Assembly (NCBI GenBank): GCA_033239525.1 | Contig: BSYO01000028.1 | Location: 9,169,597 to 9,233,596 of the forward strand | Source: Nepenthes gracilis | Lineage: Eukaryota; Streptophyta; Magnoliopsida; Caryophyllales; Nepenthaceae | DNA: 64,000 nucleotides | Direction of reading: 5' to 3' | Shown here: one piece after another, positions 36,007 to 46,595 of the stretch | Layout: every line of letters starts with the position of its first letter | How positions within the stretch are numbered: position 1 is the stretch's first letter | Program-made: the position numbers and the translations under genes | Notes under the pieces: generated by a model | Seen by the model: the letters and a program-made list of their open reading frames with translations, nothing else | Databases searched by the model: none | What the model was told of the DNA's origin: nothing

Positions 36007-37108
36007 AAGGAGTAGTTTAGAGAGATGGAGAATTGAGCTCTGATAAGTGCGCTTGGCTAGGGGGCTGCTTTGAGAAGTGGAGGACTGAGCTCCTGTAGGT
36101 GTACTTGGTCAGGGAATGGCTTTGAAAGATGGAAGATTGCGCTCCAATGAGTGTGCCCGACTAGGGGTGGCTTTAAGAGATGGAGGACAGAGCTCCTATG
36201 GGTTCGCTCTACTAGGGAGTGGCTTTAAAAGATGGAGGATTGAGCTCCAATGAATATGCTCAGTTAGGGGGTAGTTTTGAGAGATAGAGGATTGAGCTCT
36301 GATGAAGATGCTCATTAAACTCTTTTTCAACTACTAGTGGTCGGGTTTCGTTTGCCTTGCTATGAGAATCGACCTCATTGGCTAAGCAGTGTGAGAATTA
36401 AGAGTCGGCACAGCGCCTATGCAGCCACGAGCTTGGATAAAAGTGTTGCTTTGAAGGCCAGAGATGCATTTGTCTCAAAATAGCCCTCAAGGGAGAGTAT
36501 GCTCGGGATGTTTCGATGTAATTCTCGTTGTTTTCACAAAATCAGCTCCTACTTGGTTGGAAGGAGAAAAGCTCCTTTTTCCACGGGATAACAGAGTATT
36601 TATAATGTTTATGTTGGTTCACCCTTCCTTGGGCCTCATGATTGGCAACTATTTGTGCAGATCTGCTGAGTTGTTCTGACGATTGCGAGTGCTTGCTATG
36701 ACAATTATGACAGTTTGCGAGTATTCTTTTCTTTTTTTACAGCGATCATGGAGGTCACCTTATGTTAATTGCTTTCTAGGGAGATTTGTTAAGCCATAAC
36801 TGCCGTCGTGGGGCGATGCACAATCCTAAACAATATTTTGGAAATATTTGTGAGCTGCCTGAGGCGGTTATGGCAAGTATTGCTTGCATATTCATAAGGT
36901 GTTGTGCTGCTTGTCGGCTCATGAGTTGGATCCTCAGAGCAGGCGCCACTGGGCTGTGCTTGCGGGCCAATCCAAAGGGGGCAACCTTGAGGGTCCAGGT
37001 TTCATTAGGTAGACTCGGGTTGCGCTGCCTAGGCTTATGCGCTAGGTTTAGAGAAATCCTTGGTGGGTCACCGATCTGTTACAATCCGAACTCTGGACCA
37101 ACCATCTA
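34997..37108 (-). mobile_element. E3 5' LTR with 52-bp array (35,240-36,310)
   Basis: About 2.1 kb, beginning TGATGCATCCCGGG at the primer site. It contains about 20 units of the 52-bp minisatellite, then the region matching 29,095-29,900 of the partner LTR. A TATTTATAATG motif lies at about 36,597-36,607. The end reads GGACCAACCATCTA before the AGTTC flank. Array length differs among the three copies (about 17, 14 and 20 units). Confidence 0.65.
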
Positions 37109-37121
37109 GTTCAATTAAAAG

Positions 37122-38198
37122 TATTAGGGTCATTTTTTGTGATTGGCATATTTCGTGACAATATTTAGTCATGTGTCAATGTTGGGTTATGTTCATCGAA
37201 GTGCTGCATCAACTTATTTTCGTGGTTGTCCGTTCCTGGGTTCCAGGAGCATCATGCCTACTATTCACCTACTAACTTCTCGAGCTCCGATTCGAAAAAC
37301 CCTGTGCCTGCTGTGGACTCGCCATCTGCTCAAGTCCCGATTCCATTAGCCTCGCGCCTTCCGTGCGCTCGAGCCTAAAATCCAGTAACCATCCACTCAA
37401 AGCTCGCCGCCTTCTCGCTTAAGCCCCGATAGGGTTTTCTCTTGAAACCCTTAGTGAGCTCGCCGCGTGCTCGAGCCTCGCTCGAGCGTCGCGGCAACGG
37501 TCATTAATTTTAAATGCATTTTTTGAGCTCTTTATAAATTTCCTCCTTATTTCAGTTGCCCTACTTTTTATTGAAGCATTTTGGACAGCCCCACTTTGAG
37601 AAAACTTCATCTTTTACTCTATTAATCTTGCTTCGATTGAGAAAATCTTAATTAAATCATTGTGTTCCATATGTTAACAGTTTTCTCACTACTTTCTCTT
37701 TACCATTCCATCACTCCTACCCTTCTACCTTTGTTAGCGACATTGGTACTGTGAAGAAGGGGTTCCAGTGGTGTTTGCTACTTCAAGCGGTTCATGAGAG
37801 AAGATTGACGTGAAGATTGAAAGGCATCCGGTTCCATTACCGCGGGCAAATCCAAGGAATTCCTTGGCAGGGACCACAAGACGGGAGTAAGTCGGCTAGG
37901 TTAGCGCATCTGTACCACCCGATCTGTAAGTTAATTTTCATAGTGAATATCTTCTCTAGCTATTGAAGCCCGGAGGGTTTTTCTCCATTAATGTGGGTAT
38001 CGAGTTTTTCCTTCGTGACCAACAATTGTCTCTTGTTTATTATTGCTTATTGTCTTTATGTTTATGCATGTTATTGTTCTTGACATCTAGATATAAATAT
38101 GCTTTATGTGTATTGAATATTTAATATTGTACTACTTTCACTAATCCTGCACGAGGTCGAAACTTTATTGTGTAATTTCGGATAAAACGTCCTTTTCA
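37122..38198 (+). mobile_element. E4 5' LTR
   Basis: 1,077 bp, closely similar to 42,729-43,816 (1,088 bp). The first dinucleotide is TA instead of TG (TATTAGGGTCATT against TGTTATGGTCATT). The end is ACGTCCTTTTCA in both. Confidence 0.85.
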
Positions 38199-38200
38199 AT

Positions 38201-38212
38201 TGGTATCAGAGA
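38201..38212 (+). other. E4 primer binding site (initiator Met tRNA)
   Basis: TGGTATCAGAGA two bases after the LTR end. TGGTATCAGA is the classic complement of the 3' end of plant initiator methionine tRNA, used by most copia elements. Confidence 0.9.
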
Positions 38213-38240
38213 GTCACCCCGATCCGCGACCTCGATCTTG

Positions 38241-40035
38241 ATGCATACTAGTCAGTCCCTTTCTGTTCCTCCCTACTTTGATGAGAGCAATTATGCCTAT
38301 TGGCAGGTTCGTATGAGAGCATTTCTCAATTCGATGGATGAGTACGTGTGGACAAGCACTCAAACTGGTTGGACTTCTCCCAAAAAGTAATATGGGTGTG
38401 AACCGAAAGCTCTATCCTTATGGACAAAAGAAGAGCTTGATTCGTGCAATTGGAATAGTAAGGGACTATATGCTATTTTTAAGGCCATATCCTCCGAAGA
38501 GTTTAGATGCATCTCTATGTGTCAGACCTCAAAGGATGCGTGGGTTATTCTTGAAATCACTCATAAAGGCACCAAACTTGTCAAAAACTCAAAACTACAA
38601 ATTCTTATGACTAGATTTGAAGAACTTTGAATGAAAGATGATGAAACATTCGATGAATTCATACTCAAATAAAATTATAAACTCCTCAATTAATTTAGGA
38701 GAATAAATTCCTGAACATAGAATAGTTAGAAAAGTTCTTCGTTCTCTCCCTGAGCGATTGAAACCTAAAGTCACTGCAATCGAAGAAAGTAAATATCTAG
38801 ACAAATTAAAAATAGAAGAACTTGTTGAATCTTCAAACTTATGAGCACATTCTTCCTCAATCAAAAAGAAACAAGTCAAATGTCCTGAAAACTGTAAAGG
38901 AAGAGAGAGATCGTCACTCAGACAAAGAATCATGTAGTGATGAAAAGTTTGCCACGTTCGTCAAAAACTTTAAGAAATTCTTTAAAAATAAGAATAGCGA
39001 ATGATCCTTCAAAGAAACTGATTTATCTCATACTTCGATCAAAAAGGAGAGAAAGGAAACTAAAGATTCCAAAAATAAGAAACTCCAAGGAATCTAATGC
39101 CATAAATGTCATGGCTTCGGTCATATTCGGATTGAGTGCCCAAATTTTAAGCGTCCGAAATGAAAAATCCATTGGGGATGATGAGATAAATTATATGGTT
39201 TTCAAGACAACTATTATTAGTGGTGACGAAGCCACTAGTGTACTTCTTGAACAATCAGATTCCTCTCATGAAGAATCTGATAACGAATTTGATGGGGTTC
39301 AAGAAGCGCATGACAAACTATTTAGAGAATGCTTAAAAGTAAAGAAAATAAATAAAACCTTAAACGGTAAGCTCATCGAATTGTAAAAAGACAAGGCAGA
39401 AATTATGACCAAATTAAATAGTGCCACAAAGATACATCGTGAACTAGAAATGCGTAACAACTCCTTAATCACTAAAATTAAATCCCTAGAATTGGAGCTT
39501 GAGAATACTAAGAACAACATGAGCAAATTTTCAAGTGGAACTCAAAAGCTTGATCATATGTTAGGTCTTGAAAAATGTGTTTTTTTTTTTTTTGGTAAGT
39601 AGTCTTGAAAAATGTGTTGAAAATAAAAAGGGTTTGGGGTATGTTAAGAGTATTCCCCAACACTACCCGCAACCTAAAACTATCTTTGTTCCCGTCACAA
39701 AAACTTCACACAAAAATGTTTGCACATATAAACTCACTAAGTCAATGCCTCAACATGTGGAGAAAAGATTTGGCTCAAATCATTTGCCTAATCTATCTAG
39801 CCAAAAGGTCATGAACAAACCCACTAAAATTTACTGGTCAAATAAAATAAATACCTATTTCCACCAAAGACCTAAACAGTCCCCTTTTGTGCCTAAGTTT
39901 GGGCCTACTTGTCATGCTTGTGGACATATTGGTCACATTTATCACCATTGCTATACCATAAATTTTCTGTACAACCAAAGACAAGAAACAAAAACGTATA
40001 AACTTATTCATCATATTCAACAACTAAATGAATAA
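38241..40035 (+). pseudogene. E4 gag remnant, SIRE/Maximus-like, two zinc knuckles
   Basis: The ATG at 38,241 opens a UBN2/DUF4219-like N-terminus (FDESNYAYWQVRMRAFLNSMD). Text in shifting frames leads to a first knuckle CHKCHGFGHIRIEC (about 39,095-39,140). A long coiled-coil-like segment follows (39,240-39,550, KINKTLNGKLIEL, SLELELENTKNN), then a basic stretch. A second knuckle, CHACGHIGHIYHHC, lies at about 39,912-39,953. This two-knuckle layout with a coiled-coil spacer is typical of SIRE-type gag. It is interrupted by stops, frameshifts and a 22-bp insertion at 39,580. Confidence 0.7.
39580..39601 (-). mobile_element. 22-bp micro-insertion (T14 + GGTAAGTA) with 15-bp duplication
   Basis: Flanked by GTCTTGAAAAATGTG at 39,565-39,579 and again at 39,602-39,616, a perfect 15-bp duplication. 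Read on the - strand it is TACTTACC followed by A14, the very 3' end of a retroposon. Insert plus duplication add 37 bp and break the E4 gag frame. Confidence 0.8.
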
Positions 40036-40856
40036 GTAAACAGGTTGAATCAGAAAGTGAACTCAGGGAGAGAAATATAGGTTAAGAAAAGTGAGCTAAA
40101 ATCCTAATCAAATTTTTTAAAAAAAAGGTGGCAATTTTTTTTTCAGTATAAATTTTTTGTTAAATTTACAAAAAAAAAATGAAAAAATGGCATGCAAATA
40201 CGTGTGCTGCCTTCCACTCGCTCGAGCACCACTGCCTCTTGCTTTATCTTCCAGTGAGCAACGTGCGTGAAGGCAAAACCCTCACTCGGCTCTCTCTGTT
40301 CTCGCATGATTTGCACTCTCTTCGGCTGCCTCTCTCTCATACCTACCTCCAGATTTACCTTCCTTCTTCTCCATTGTGGGATTCTTTGAGGTAATTTCTC
40401 TCCTTTCCCTCCGTTTCTTCCTTTGCGTTTTCATCCGCCATTAATGGAAGTGCCGACCCCTCTTCTTTTCGTTTTTGGCTGGATGTCATCATGGGTCACC
40501 ATTTTCTTACCCATTTGTTCCAAACCCACCCATTATTGCGTGAATCTGGTGCGCCAGCCATGGATCTTGTGCGTCCCTTGTTTCCTCGTTCTTCTGGTGC
40601 CAAGGGCACCTCCTTGGCCATGTCCCATGCCGCACTCCCATGGCTGGGCATTCCCTGCTATGGATCCGACCAGGCTTATCTCGTAAGCAGCCCTGAGGCT
40701 CCGGTCCCTAAGGTTGGTGGTGCACGGCTGGCGCGCTGGGGTTGCCCCTGGTGCTTCTTGGCGCTACTTCGAGCGCTTGCTTCACGCTGCCAGATGCCGC
40801 ACTTCCCTTTGTGCCTCACCAACTCCCACACACACACATGTATCCCAAAAAAAACT

Positions 40857-40859
<3 letters not shown>

Positions 40860-40909
<50 letters not shown>
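40860..40909 (+). repeat. (CA)n-(TA)n microsatellite in E4
   Basis: About 35 bp of CA followed by about 14 bp of TA. It lies in the leader of the captured ORF and creates long artificial open frames of Thr-His codons. Confidence 0.95.
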
Positions 40910-40976
40910 TAATGGGGGCGACAGTATAACTTTATTTTGGTGTTCTTACAATCTTTTCTTTATATGTGTTTTTCAG

Positions 40977-42097
40977 ATGTCGGGCCCGCGTAAGTCATCT
41001 GCTCAAAAAATGATCGGTTTATGTAATCAGCCGAGTCGCCTCTCCGCTCCCGATCGCTTTATTAGTCCTGAGACAAAGGCCGTATTTTCCACACACATGT
41101 CACATCGGCAACTCTCCCTTGAACGGGAAGTCTACATTGATTCTCTCGACCCTTCCATCTCTTTCGTCTTTATTGGCAAATATTGGGATCCAGTCCTCAC
41201 CAGTTTGATTGCTCATTCTCTTGTTCTTATTCAAGAATTTTATTCAAATATTCATGAGTCTTCCTTCGATTCTTTTTTGACGTACTTGCAGGGGCGACAC
41301 CTCCGGATGTGATTGCATGGGCTCTTAGTCTTCCTCGGGTGACAAACCCGACAACCCTTTCCCCCCATTCCCCCATTCTCCAAGCCACACCCAAATGAGA
41401 TCGCTACGTTCCTTCATGGTGCCCCCATAGAGTGACACGGGCGATCTTTCAAGACTTCTCTTCTCTCCTCTAGGTGTCTAGTCATGAGCCGCATTATACT
41501 TATGAATATTTTTCCTGTTTCTCACTTTTCCACCATTCCCATGGACAAGGAACTGTTTCTGTATACTCTCTTGAGTGGGCAGCCCATTGATTTTCCGTCC
41601 CACATCTTTTCTCACATCCTCTCCCATTTCACCACCTGTAAAGATGACAACTTTTTCTACGGGTATCTCATTTAGCGGCTACTTGTTAGACTCGGTCTTC
41701 CTTTTCCCGATCTTCCTCGTCTCCAACTTACATACCCTATTACCTCCACCACCTTTGCCCAGAGCTGGTCCCATATTCGTCACTTCATAAGGCTCCCCAA
41801 GAGCCGTTAGATGAGTCTCTTCTTGAGGTGCCTTCCTCTCAGCCGGAGGGTGGACCCTCTTGCTCCACCTCGTCCTACCCTGACCCCTCGAGTCTTGGTC
41901 CTTCTATTCCTCCCCAGCACTCCACCTCTTCCTCTGCAGCTCTGATGGGTTAGATGTCTCACCTTGCCAATCGCTTTGAGCATCTCTATTCCTCATATGA
42001 GCGTTTTTATGCTTCACAGTCTCAGTTGCGTTTGGATATTCTTAGTGGTTTTGAGCGTATGGATGCCCGCTTGGCTACACTGGAGGTTAAGCTTTGA
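40977..42097 (+). pseudogene. E4 captured ORF, plant transposon-associated protein (Transposase_32-like)
   Basis: The ATG at 40,977 follows a strong 3' splice-site-like TTTTTCAG. About 110 codons are open (RFISPETKAVFSTHMSHRQL, LEREVYIDSLDP, YWDPVLTSLIAHSLVLIQEFYSNI). Later pieces include MDKELFLYTLLSGQPIDFPSHIFSHI (about 41,537-41,615) and GYLI-RLLVRLGLPFPD (41,658-41,710), the pattern of the plant 'putative plant transposon protein' family. A Pro/Ser-rich linker follows and then a C-terminal coiled coil (MSHLANRFEHLYSSYERFYA, RMDARLATLEVKL) ending in TGA at 42,095. It occupies the place of pol. The function of this family is unknown. Frameshifts and stops make this copy non-functional. Confidence 0.6.
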
Positions 42098-42717
42098 TGG
42101 TGGAGGCGTCATTATGGTCATTAGCTGTTCGGCGATTCTTTAGGCTCTGAGTGATCCCCTCTCTTTGGCTCTTTGTGACAAAAAGGGGAAGACCATTTGC
42201 TATTTTGATAGGGGGGACTATATATTTACTATTTTGATAGGGGGAGCCGTTGTTATTTTTGTTTGGGGAAGATCCTCTTATTTCTGTTAGGGAGAGTTTT
42301 TCTTGGATATTTCAGGAGAGTTGTGATAATTTTATTTCTTTTATTGCCTTTACAGAGTTTACTACCTTCATTTATTGTGATACTCTTATTACTGTTCCTA
42401 TTCTTTTATGACGTGTATGTTGCTAAGCAACTGTGCATGGTCATCCTCCTTCTATGTTGCTCTAGACATATTATATCTCTTTATATTATGTCTATTTGTA
42501 CTAACAATGGTTGATCAGGTAACACAGTTATAGTGACGACACGACAGTTATAGTATCGACACAATAGCTCTTGTGTAGATTTTTATATTTACTTATTGTA
42601 TTATTTTTATTTCCACTAGGTATAGATTTTTATGTACACGGGTTCTATCTCAGTGGTGTTTAAACCCGTACTTCTCTTATATTTTTTTACTTTATATGTT
42701 TTGTCACGGAATCGCCA

Positions 42718-42728
42718 TAGGGGGAGAT
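42718..42728 (+). other. E4 polypurine tract
   Basis: AGGGGGAGATT directly before the 3' LTR (TGTTATGG). Two similar G-rich strings (TTTTGATAGGGGG) lie upstream at about 42,205 and 42,235. Confidence 0.75.
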
Positions 42729-43816
42729 TGTTATGGTCATTTTTGTGATATGAATATTCCGTGACCATATTTAGTTATGTATCGATGTTGGGTTGTATTA
42801 ATCGAAGTGCTGCATCAACTTATTTTCATGGCTGTCCATTCCCGGGTTCCAAGAGCATCACGCTTGTTGTTCACTTGCTAACCGCTCGAGCTCCGATTCC
42901 AAAAGCCCCGTGCCTGCCATGCGCTCACCATCCGCTAGAGCCCCAATTCCAGTAGCCCCGCGCCTTCCATGCGCTCACTGTGCGGTCGAGCCTAAAATCT
43001 AGTAACCATCTGCTCGAAGCTAGTCACCTTCTCACACAAGCCCCGATAGGGCTTTCTCTTGAACCCCTCTGTGCACTTATCATGCACTTGAGCTACGCTC
43101 GAGCACTGTGGCAACGGTCATTAATTTTAAATGCATTTTTCAAGTTCTTTATAAATTTTCTCCTTATTTCAGTTGCCTTACTTTTTACTGAAGCATTTTG
43201 GAGCACCTCACTTTGAGAAAATTTCATCTTTTACTCCATTAATCTTGCTCCGATTGAAAAAATCGTAATCAGATCATTGTGTTCTATGTGTTTAACGGTT
43301 TTCTCAGCACTTTTTCTTTACCGATCCATCACTCCTACCCTTCTACCTTCGTTGGCGACATTGGTACTATGAAGAAGGGGTTCCGGTGGTGTCTACTACT
43401 TCAAGCAATTTATAAGAGAAGATTGACATGAAGATCGGAAGGCATCTGGTTTTGGTTGCCCCTGCAAATCCAATGAGTTCCTTAATAGAGGTCACAAGAT
43501 GGGAGTAAGTTTGCTAGGTTAGCGCGTATGTACCACCCGATCTGTAAGTTGATTTTCATAATGGATATCTTCTCTAACTATCAAAACTCGGAGGATTTTT
43601 CTCGATTACCATGGGTATCGAGTTTTCCCTTCGTCATAAAAAATTATCTCTTATTTTTTATTATTTATTGCCTTTATGTTTATACATGTTATTGTTCTTG
43701 ATATCAAGATATAAATATTCTTTATATGTATTGAATATTTAATTTTGTACTACTTTCGCTAATCCTACACGGGGTGAAAACTTTATTATTTAATTTGGAA
43801 CAAAACGTCCTTTTCA
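42729..43816 (+). mobile_element. E4 3' LTR
   Basis: 1,088 bp, TG...CA ends, alignable end to end with 37,122-38,198. Mismatches are scattered and mostly transitions. Confidence 0.9.
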
Positions 43817-44283
43817 AAAAGGAAAAGTTTTAAATAATTATCAAGCTCTAGTTTGACCAAACCGTCAACTAATGTATTATTTTTAATAGTAAGATCCAAA
43901 ACAGATAAAATATTTGAAAGAGATTAACCTAGATACTTACAAAAAAAAAATTCTAAAAAATCCAAGAGCATAAAAAGTATTAAGTAGATATAATGTGTTG
44001 CCAATCTCTAAAACCAATCAAAACATTTGAATAATTTTTATATATGAAAATATATTGTTACCTATTATTGTGTAATGCACATTTTCATCAATATTCTTAT
44101 TTTCTACGGTTTCTATATAATTTTACATATATAAACAGTAACACCAAAATTAATTTACTATGTGTTATGAAATTTTTTTTAAAAATTTTATTCCTAACAC
44201 ATAAAAAAAAAGGTGCATACCTTCATTTTCGAGCTATTTATTATCCTAAAAATAATCTTTCTTTAGATATCATGTGACAGAAC
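43817..44283 (-). pseudogene. C1 pol part 1: protease tail and GAG-pre-integrase start
   Basis: On the - strand a decayed RIINSSKMKVCTF segment (about 44,250) and LEIGNTLYLLNTFYALGF correspond to the region between protease and pre-integrase of copia. NTLVDGLVKLELDNYLKL then leads into the part at 27,949. Gag and the protease catalytic triad, expected at higher coordinates, are missing. C1 was therefore truncated or rearranged where E5 now lies. Confidence 0.6.
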
Positions 44284-46350
44284 GGATCCTAATCTTTATA
44301 GGATCCTCCGTCAAACCCATATAGAATAGTATCCATAAAACTTATGTAGAAATTTTGATAGAGTCTATAAAAATTTTGGGTAGAGTTTTCTCTATATCTA
44401 GACCTAAACCAAACTTACAACCTGTATAAAATAACCTGCACAGGCATACAACTATCCAAATACCATATTTTTCCTACAATATACATTCACAGATCTCAAA
44501 AGCCATCCATGACATCTTTCAATAATCCTAATTACTATACCAGAATCATATGAGAGATACCTACTAGAACCTCTACCAATCGTCTCTATAACCTTATCTG
44601 GAGGAAAAAATAAAACAGTGAGTTGAAACCCAGTAAGGTACTAAAATATGAAGAACATAATACTCTCATGTAAAATATAATATAGTAAAGCAGATACAGT
44701 TATATATAAAGTATAAATATGATACAATAATAATTATAGAAATATTAGTAGAATATAAATGTAAAAGATTCTAGAAACTGTCAAAGAGAATGAACATATA
44801 TTAAAAGTATGAGAAAAATATAATTCAACATGAACAGGTCTCGGTAATTATTATTTATGCTTTTATACAAAACATATATTCATTAGAGTAGAAAACTTCG
44901 ATAACATCAAGAAAACAGAAGCATTCATGGATTATAGTAAGATCAGAAGAACAGTAGTGTTCATGGAAATAGAAATAAGGCATAATACTATTTAAACATG
45001 TGTCAGAATTCATAAAATAGTTTCAAATCTCATTTGCTCTTTCAAAAATTCTAGTTCGATAACCTAAGGACCCAACTAGCATACCCTACTAGCCGAGGGG
45101 GCGAATAATTGGGGATAGATTGTGTTTTTACCACACAATCTAAGGCTAGAAACTGTGACGATAATAGGGACCGATTGTATTTTTGGGCACACAGATCAAA
45201 GCCAATGGAGGATTATAACCTCCAGGATCAGTTTCGGTGACGCCCTAAGGAAGGGTAGACCACGTATAACTCTATGGATGGAGTTATCCACGATTACCAC
45301 TATAATGTCCTAAGGCATGTCAGAGAACCTTGCATGACCGTATATCAGTCTTGAATCCTAATTAATAGTATCAGAAAGCTTATAATCTATCGTTGTTTAG
45401 AAAGTCAGTCAAAATCTCATGGTTAACTCTTCAGTATTTTTCAGAAATTCTCAATAACTCAACAGTGTAGTTCCGTGTAAAATTTTCAATTACAAATCAT
45501 AACATGGGCATTATTTCGTTACAAATTAACTTTTACATATCAGAAATTATGGATTAAAACCGTTAAATCCCTTCATTTTCATGCTTAGGGTTTCGCCAAA
45601 CAGTCCAGATGATAAACGAACACTGAATGCATGTATTTACTTGAAATCAAAGGTATATATAGCAGTACATGCCAGTAAATATGAAACCTGTCCAATTAAT
45701 CGGGAGAAATATGCTTTATTTATAGTAAATATACATAATCATCGATTTAAAGCATAAATAAATATCTGAGATATTAAAAACATTGAAAAAACGGTAAATA
45801 CCATCCGAAGTACACTTATCTAAGCCCGATTTACTGTTATTTTTACCCGAATCGGATCGAAACAGTGAATTTCTCCCTTTCCTTCTCTTTTCTCCTTCTC
45901 CTTTCCCTCCTCCTCTGTTCTGCCATCGTGGTTCTGTTGGCTTCTCCCCCAACTCCCCTTTATAAATCAAAGGAAAGAGGGATCACGTGGCTGCCACATG
46001 GCTGGCGCTCGAGGGATCACGTGGCTACCACATGACTAGCACTCGAGTGCCAATTTTGTAAAACTGCACCCGGGTTAGCGCTCGAGGTATGCTCGAGCAC
46101 CGCCAGTCGTAACTCCTTCCTACCTCAATCCCTCTCACTGTCTCAACTCTCATTTCCAGTTTCCTTCTTGTAATTCGAAGGCTTATTACTGAATTGAGCA
46201 TTGGAGTGTCTTTGGTGAGATAACGTCTCGCCAACACCTGACCACTTGTTTGTTGTAGTGGTGCGCAGGGTCCAGACTCGGTGAATGGAGTCGGATCCAG
46301 ACGTCCCATTTGACCAGAATCTATTCAAAGTCGAATCCAGGTACGCATCA
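44284..46350 (+). mobile_element. E5: LTR-like block between C1 pieces, probable solo LTR
   Basis: The right end GTACGCATCA and the 120 bp before it resemble, on the opposite strand, the end of the solo LTR at 60,373 (TGATGCGTACCTGGAT, then CACCACTA-A-AC-AACAAG-GGTCAG). A CTTTATAAATC box lies at about 45,957-45,967. AGAAC occurs at 44,279-44,283 and 46,351-46,355 and may be the target duplication. The block would then start GGATCC rather than TG; a TGTGACAG start at 44,273 is the alternative. A 37-bp direct repeat (GGATCACGTGGCT(G/A)CCACATG) is at 45,980-46,052. No coding domain was found. Confidence 0.45.
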
Positions 46351-46595
46351 AGAACTTTATATGTGTATTAATATAAAAGACATATTATTTTTGTAAATAG
46401 TTATATATATTTATAGACATATCCGTCCATAAATAGTCATACACTTTTATTTTCTCTGATTAAAAAAATAATTAAATAATTTTTACTATTTTAAGTTATT
46501 ATAATTAAATTATAAATTAGAAATAATTAATATATATTTAAATTTTGATATCAATATCAATATGACAAATTAAAATTTTTCCAACCTCAATAACA
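46351..46595 (-). mobile_element. C1 5' LTR, partial
   Basis: Similar to 13,002-13,339, beginning with AGAACTTTATATGTG against AGAACATTATATGTG. It ends at AATAACA (46,595), 325 bp before the SEO start codon, so it may have supplied part of the present upstream region of that gene. Confidence 0.55.

Larger units (their letters stand above)
27950..37108 (-). mobile_element. E3: Tat-type element with minisatellite LTRs, non-autonomous, inserted in C1
   Basis: LTR-like copies begin TGATGC at 27,950, 33,227 and 34,997. Decayed primer sites lie before the latter two (TGGCACCATCTATGGGAAG on the - strand at 34,977-34,996; TTGGCATCGTCTATG at 33,207-33,226). So 34,997-37,108 is the 5' LTR, 27,950-about 29,955 the 3' LTR, and 33,227-34,228 a truncated internal LTR within a 1.77-kb duplication. 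No RT, RNase H or integrase was found in the 5-kb interior. The flanks GGTTC (27,945-27,949) and AGTTC (37,108-37,112) differ by one base, and C1 pol reads across the excised element. The exact right border is uncertain by a few bases. Confidence 0.7.
37122..43816 (+). mobile_element. E4: non-autonomous Ty1/copia element with gag but no pol
   Basis: 6,695 bp with LTRs at 37,122-38,198 and 42,729-43,816 and perfect AAAAG target duplications (37,117-37,121 and 43,817-43,821). An initiator-Met type primer site follows the 5' LTR and a GGGGGAGAT polypurine tract precedes the 3' LTR. The interior holds a SIRE-like gag with two zinc knuckles and, further down, an unrelated plant transposon-associated ORF. 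No protease, integrase, RT or RNase H motif was found. The copy would depend on pol from a relative. It inserted into C1 only a few bases from E3. Confidence 0.85.
12957..46595 (-). mobile_element. C1: Ty1/copia element on - strand, split by four later insertions
   Basis: Pieces of one copia element lie at 12,957-14,495, 25,948-27,949, 37,109-37,121, 43,817-44,283 and 46,351-46,595. The order along the - strand is 5' LTR, protease tail and GAG-pre-integrase, integrase, RT, RNase H, 3' LTR. The frame reads across the excised insertions: the NTLVDGLVKLELDNYLKL stretch (43,8xx) runs into EPNKHSCVLK (27,9xx) once E3 and E4 are removed. LTR homology between 13,002-13,339 and 46,351-46,595 (both with AGAAC-TTATATG near the edge) marks the ends. 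Gag and the protease active site are missing. No outer target duplication was recognised. Confidence 0.75.

Noticed and set aside
40491..41312. Long open frame of 273 codons on the + strand
   Set aside because: Its first half runs through non-conserved sequence and the (CA)n-(TA)n microsatellite. Only the part from 40,977 resembles a known family.
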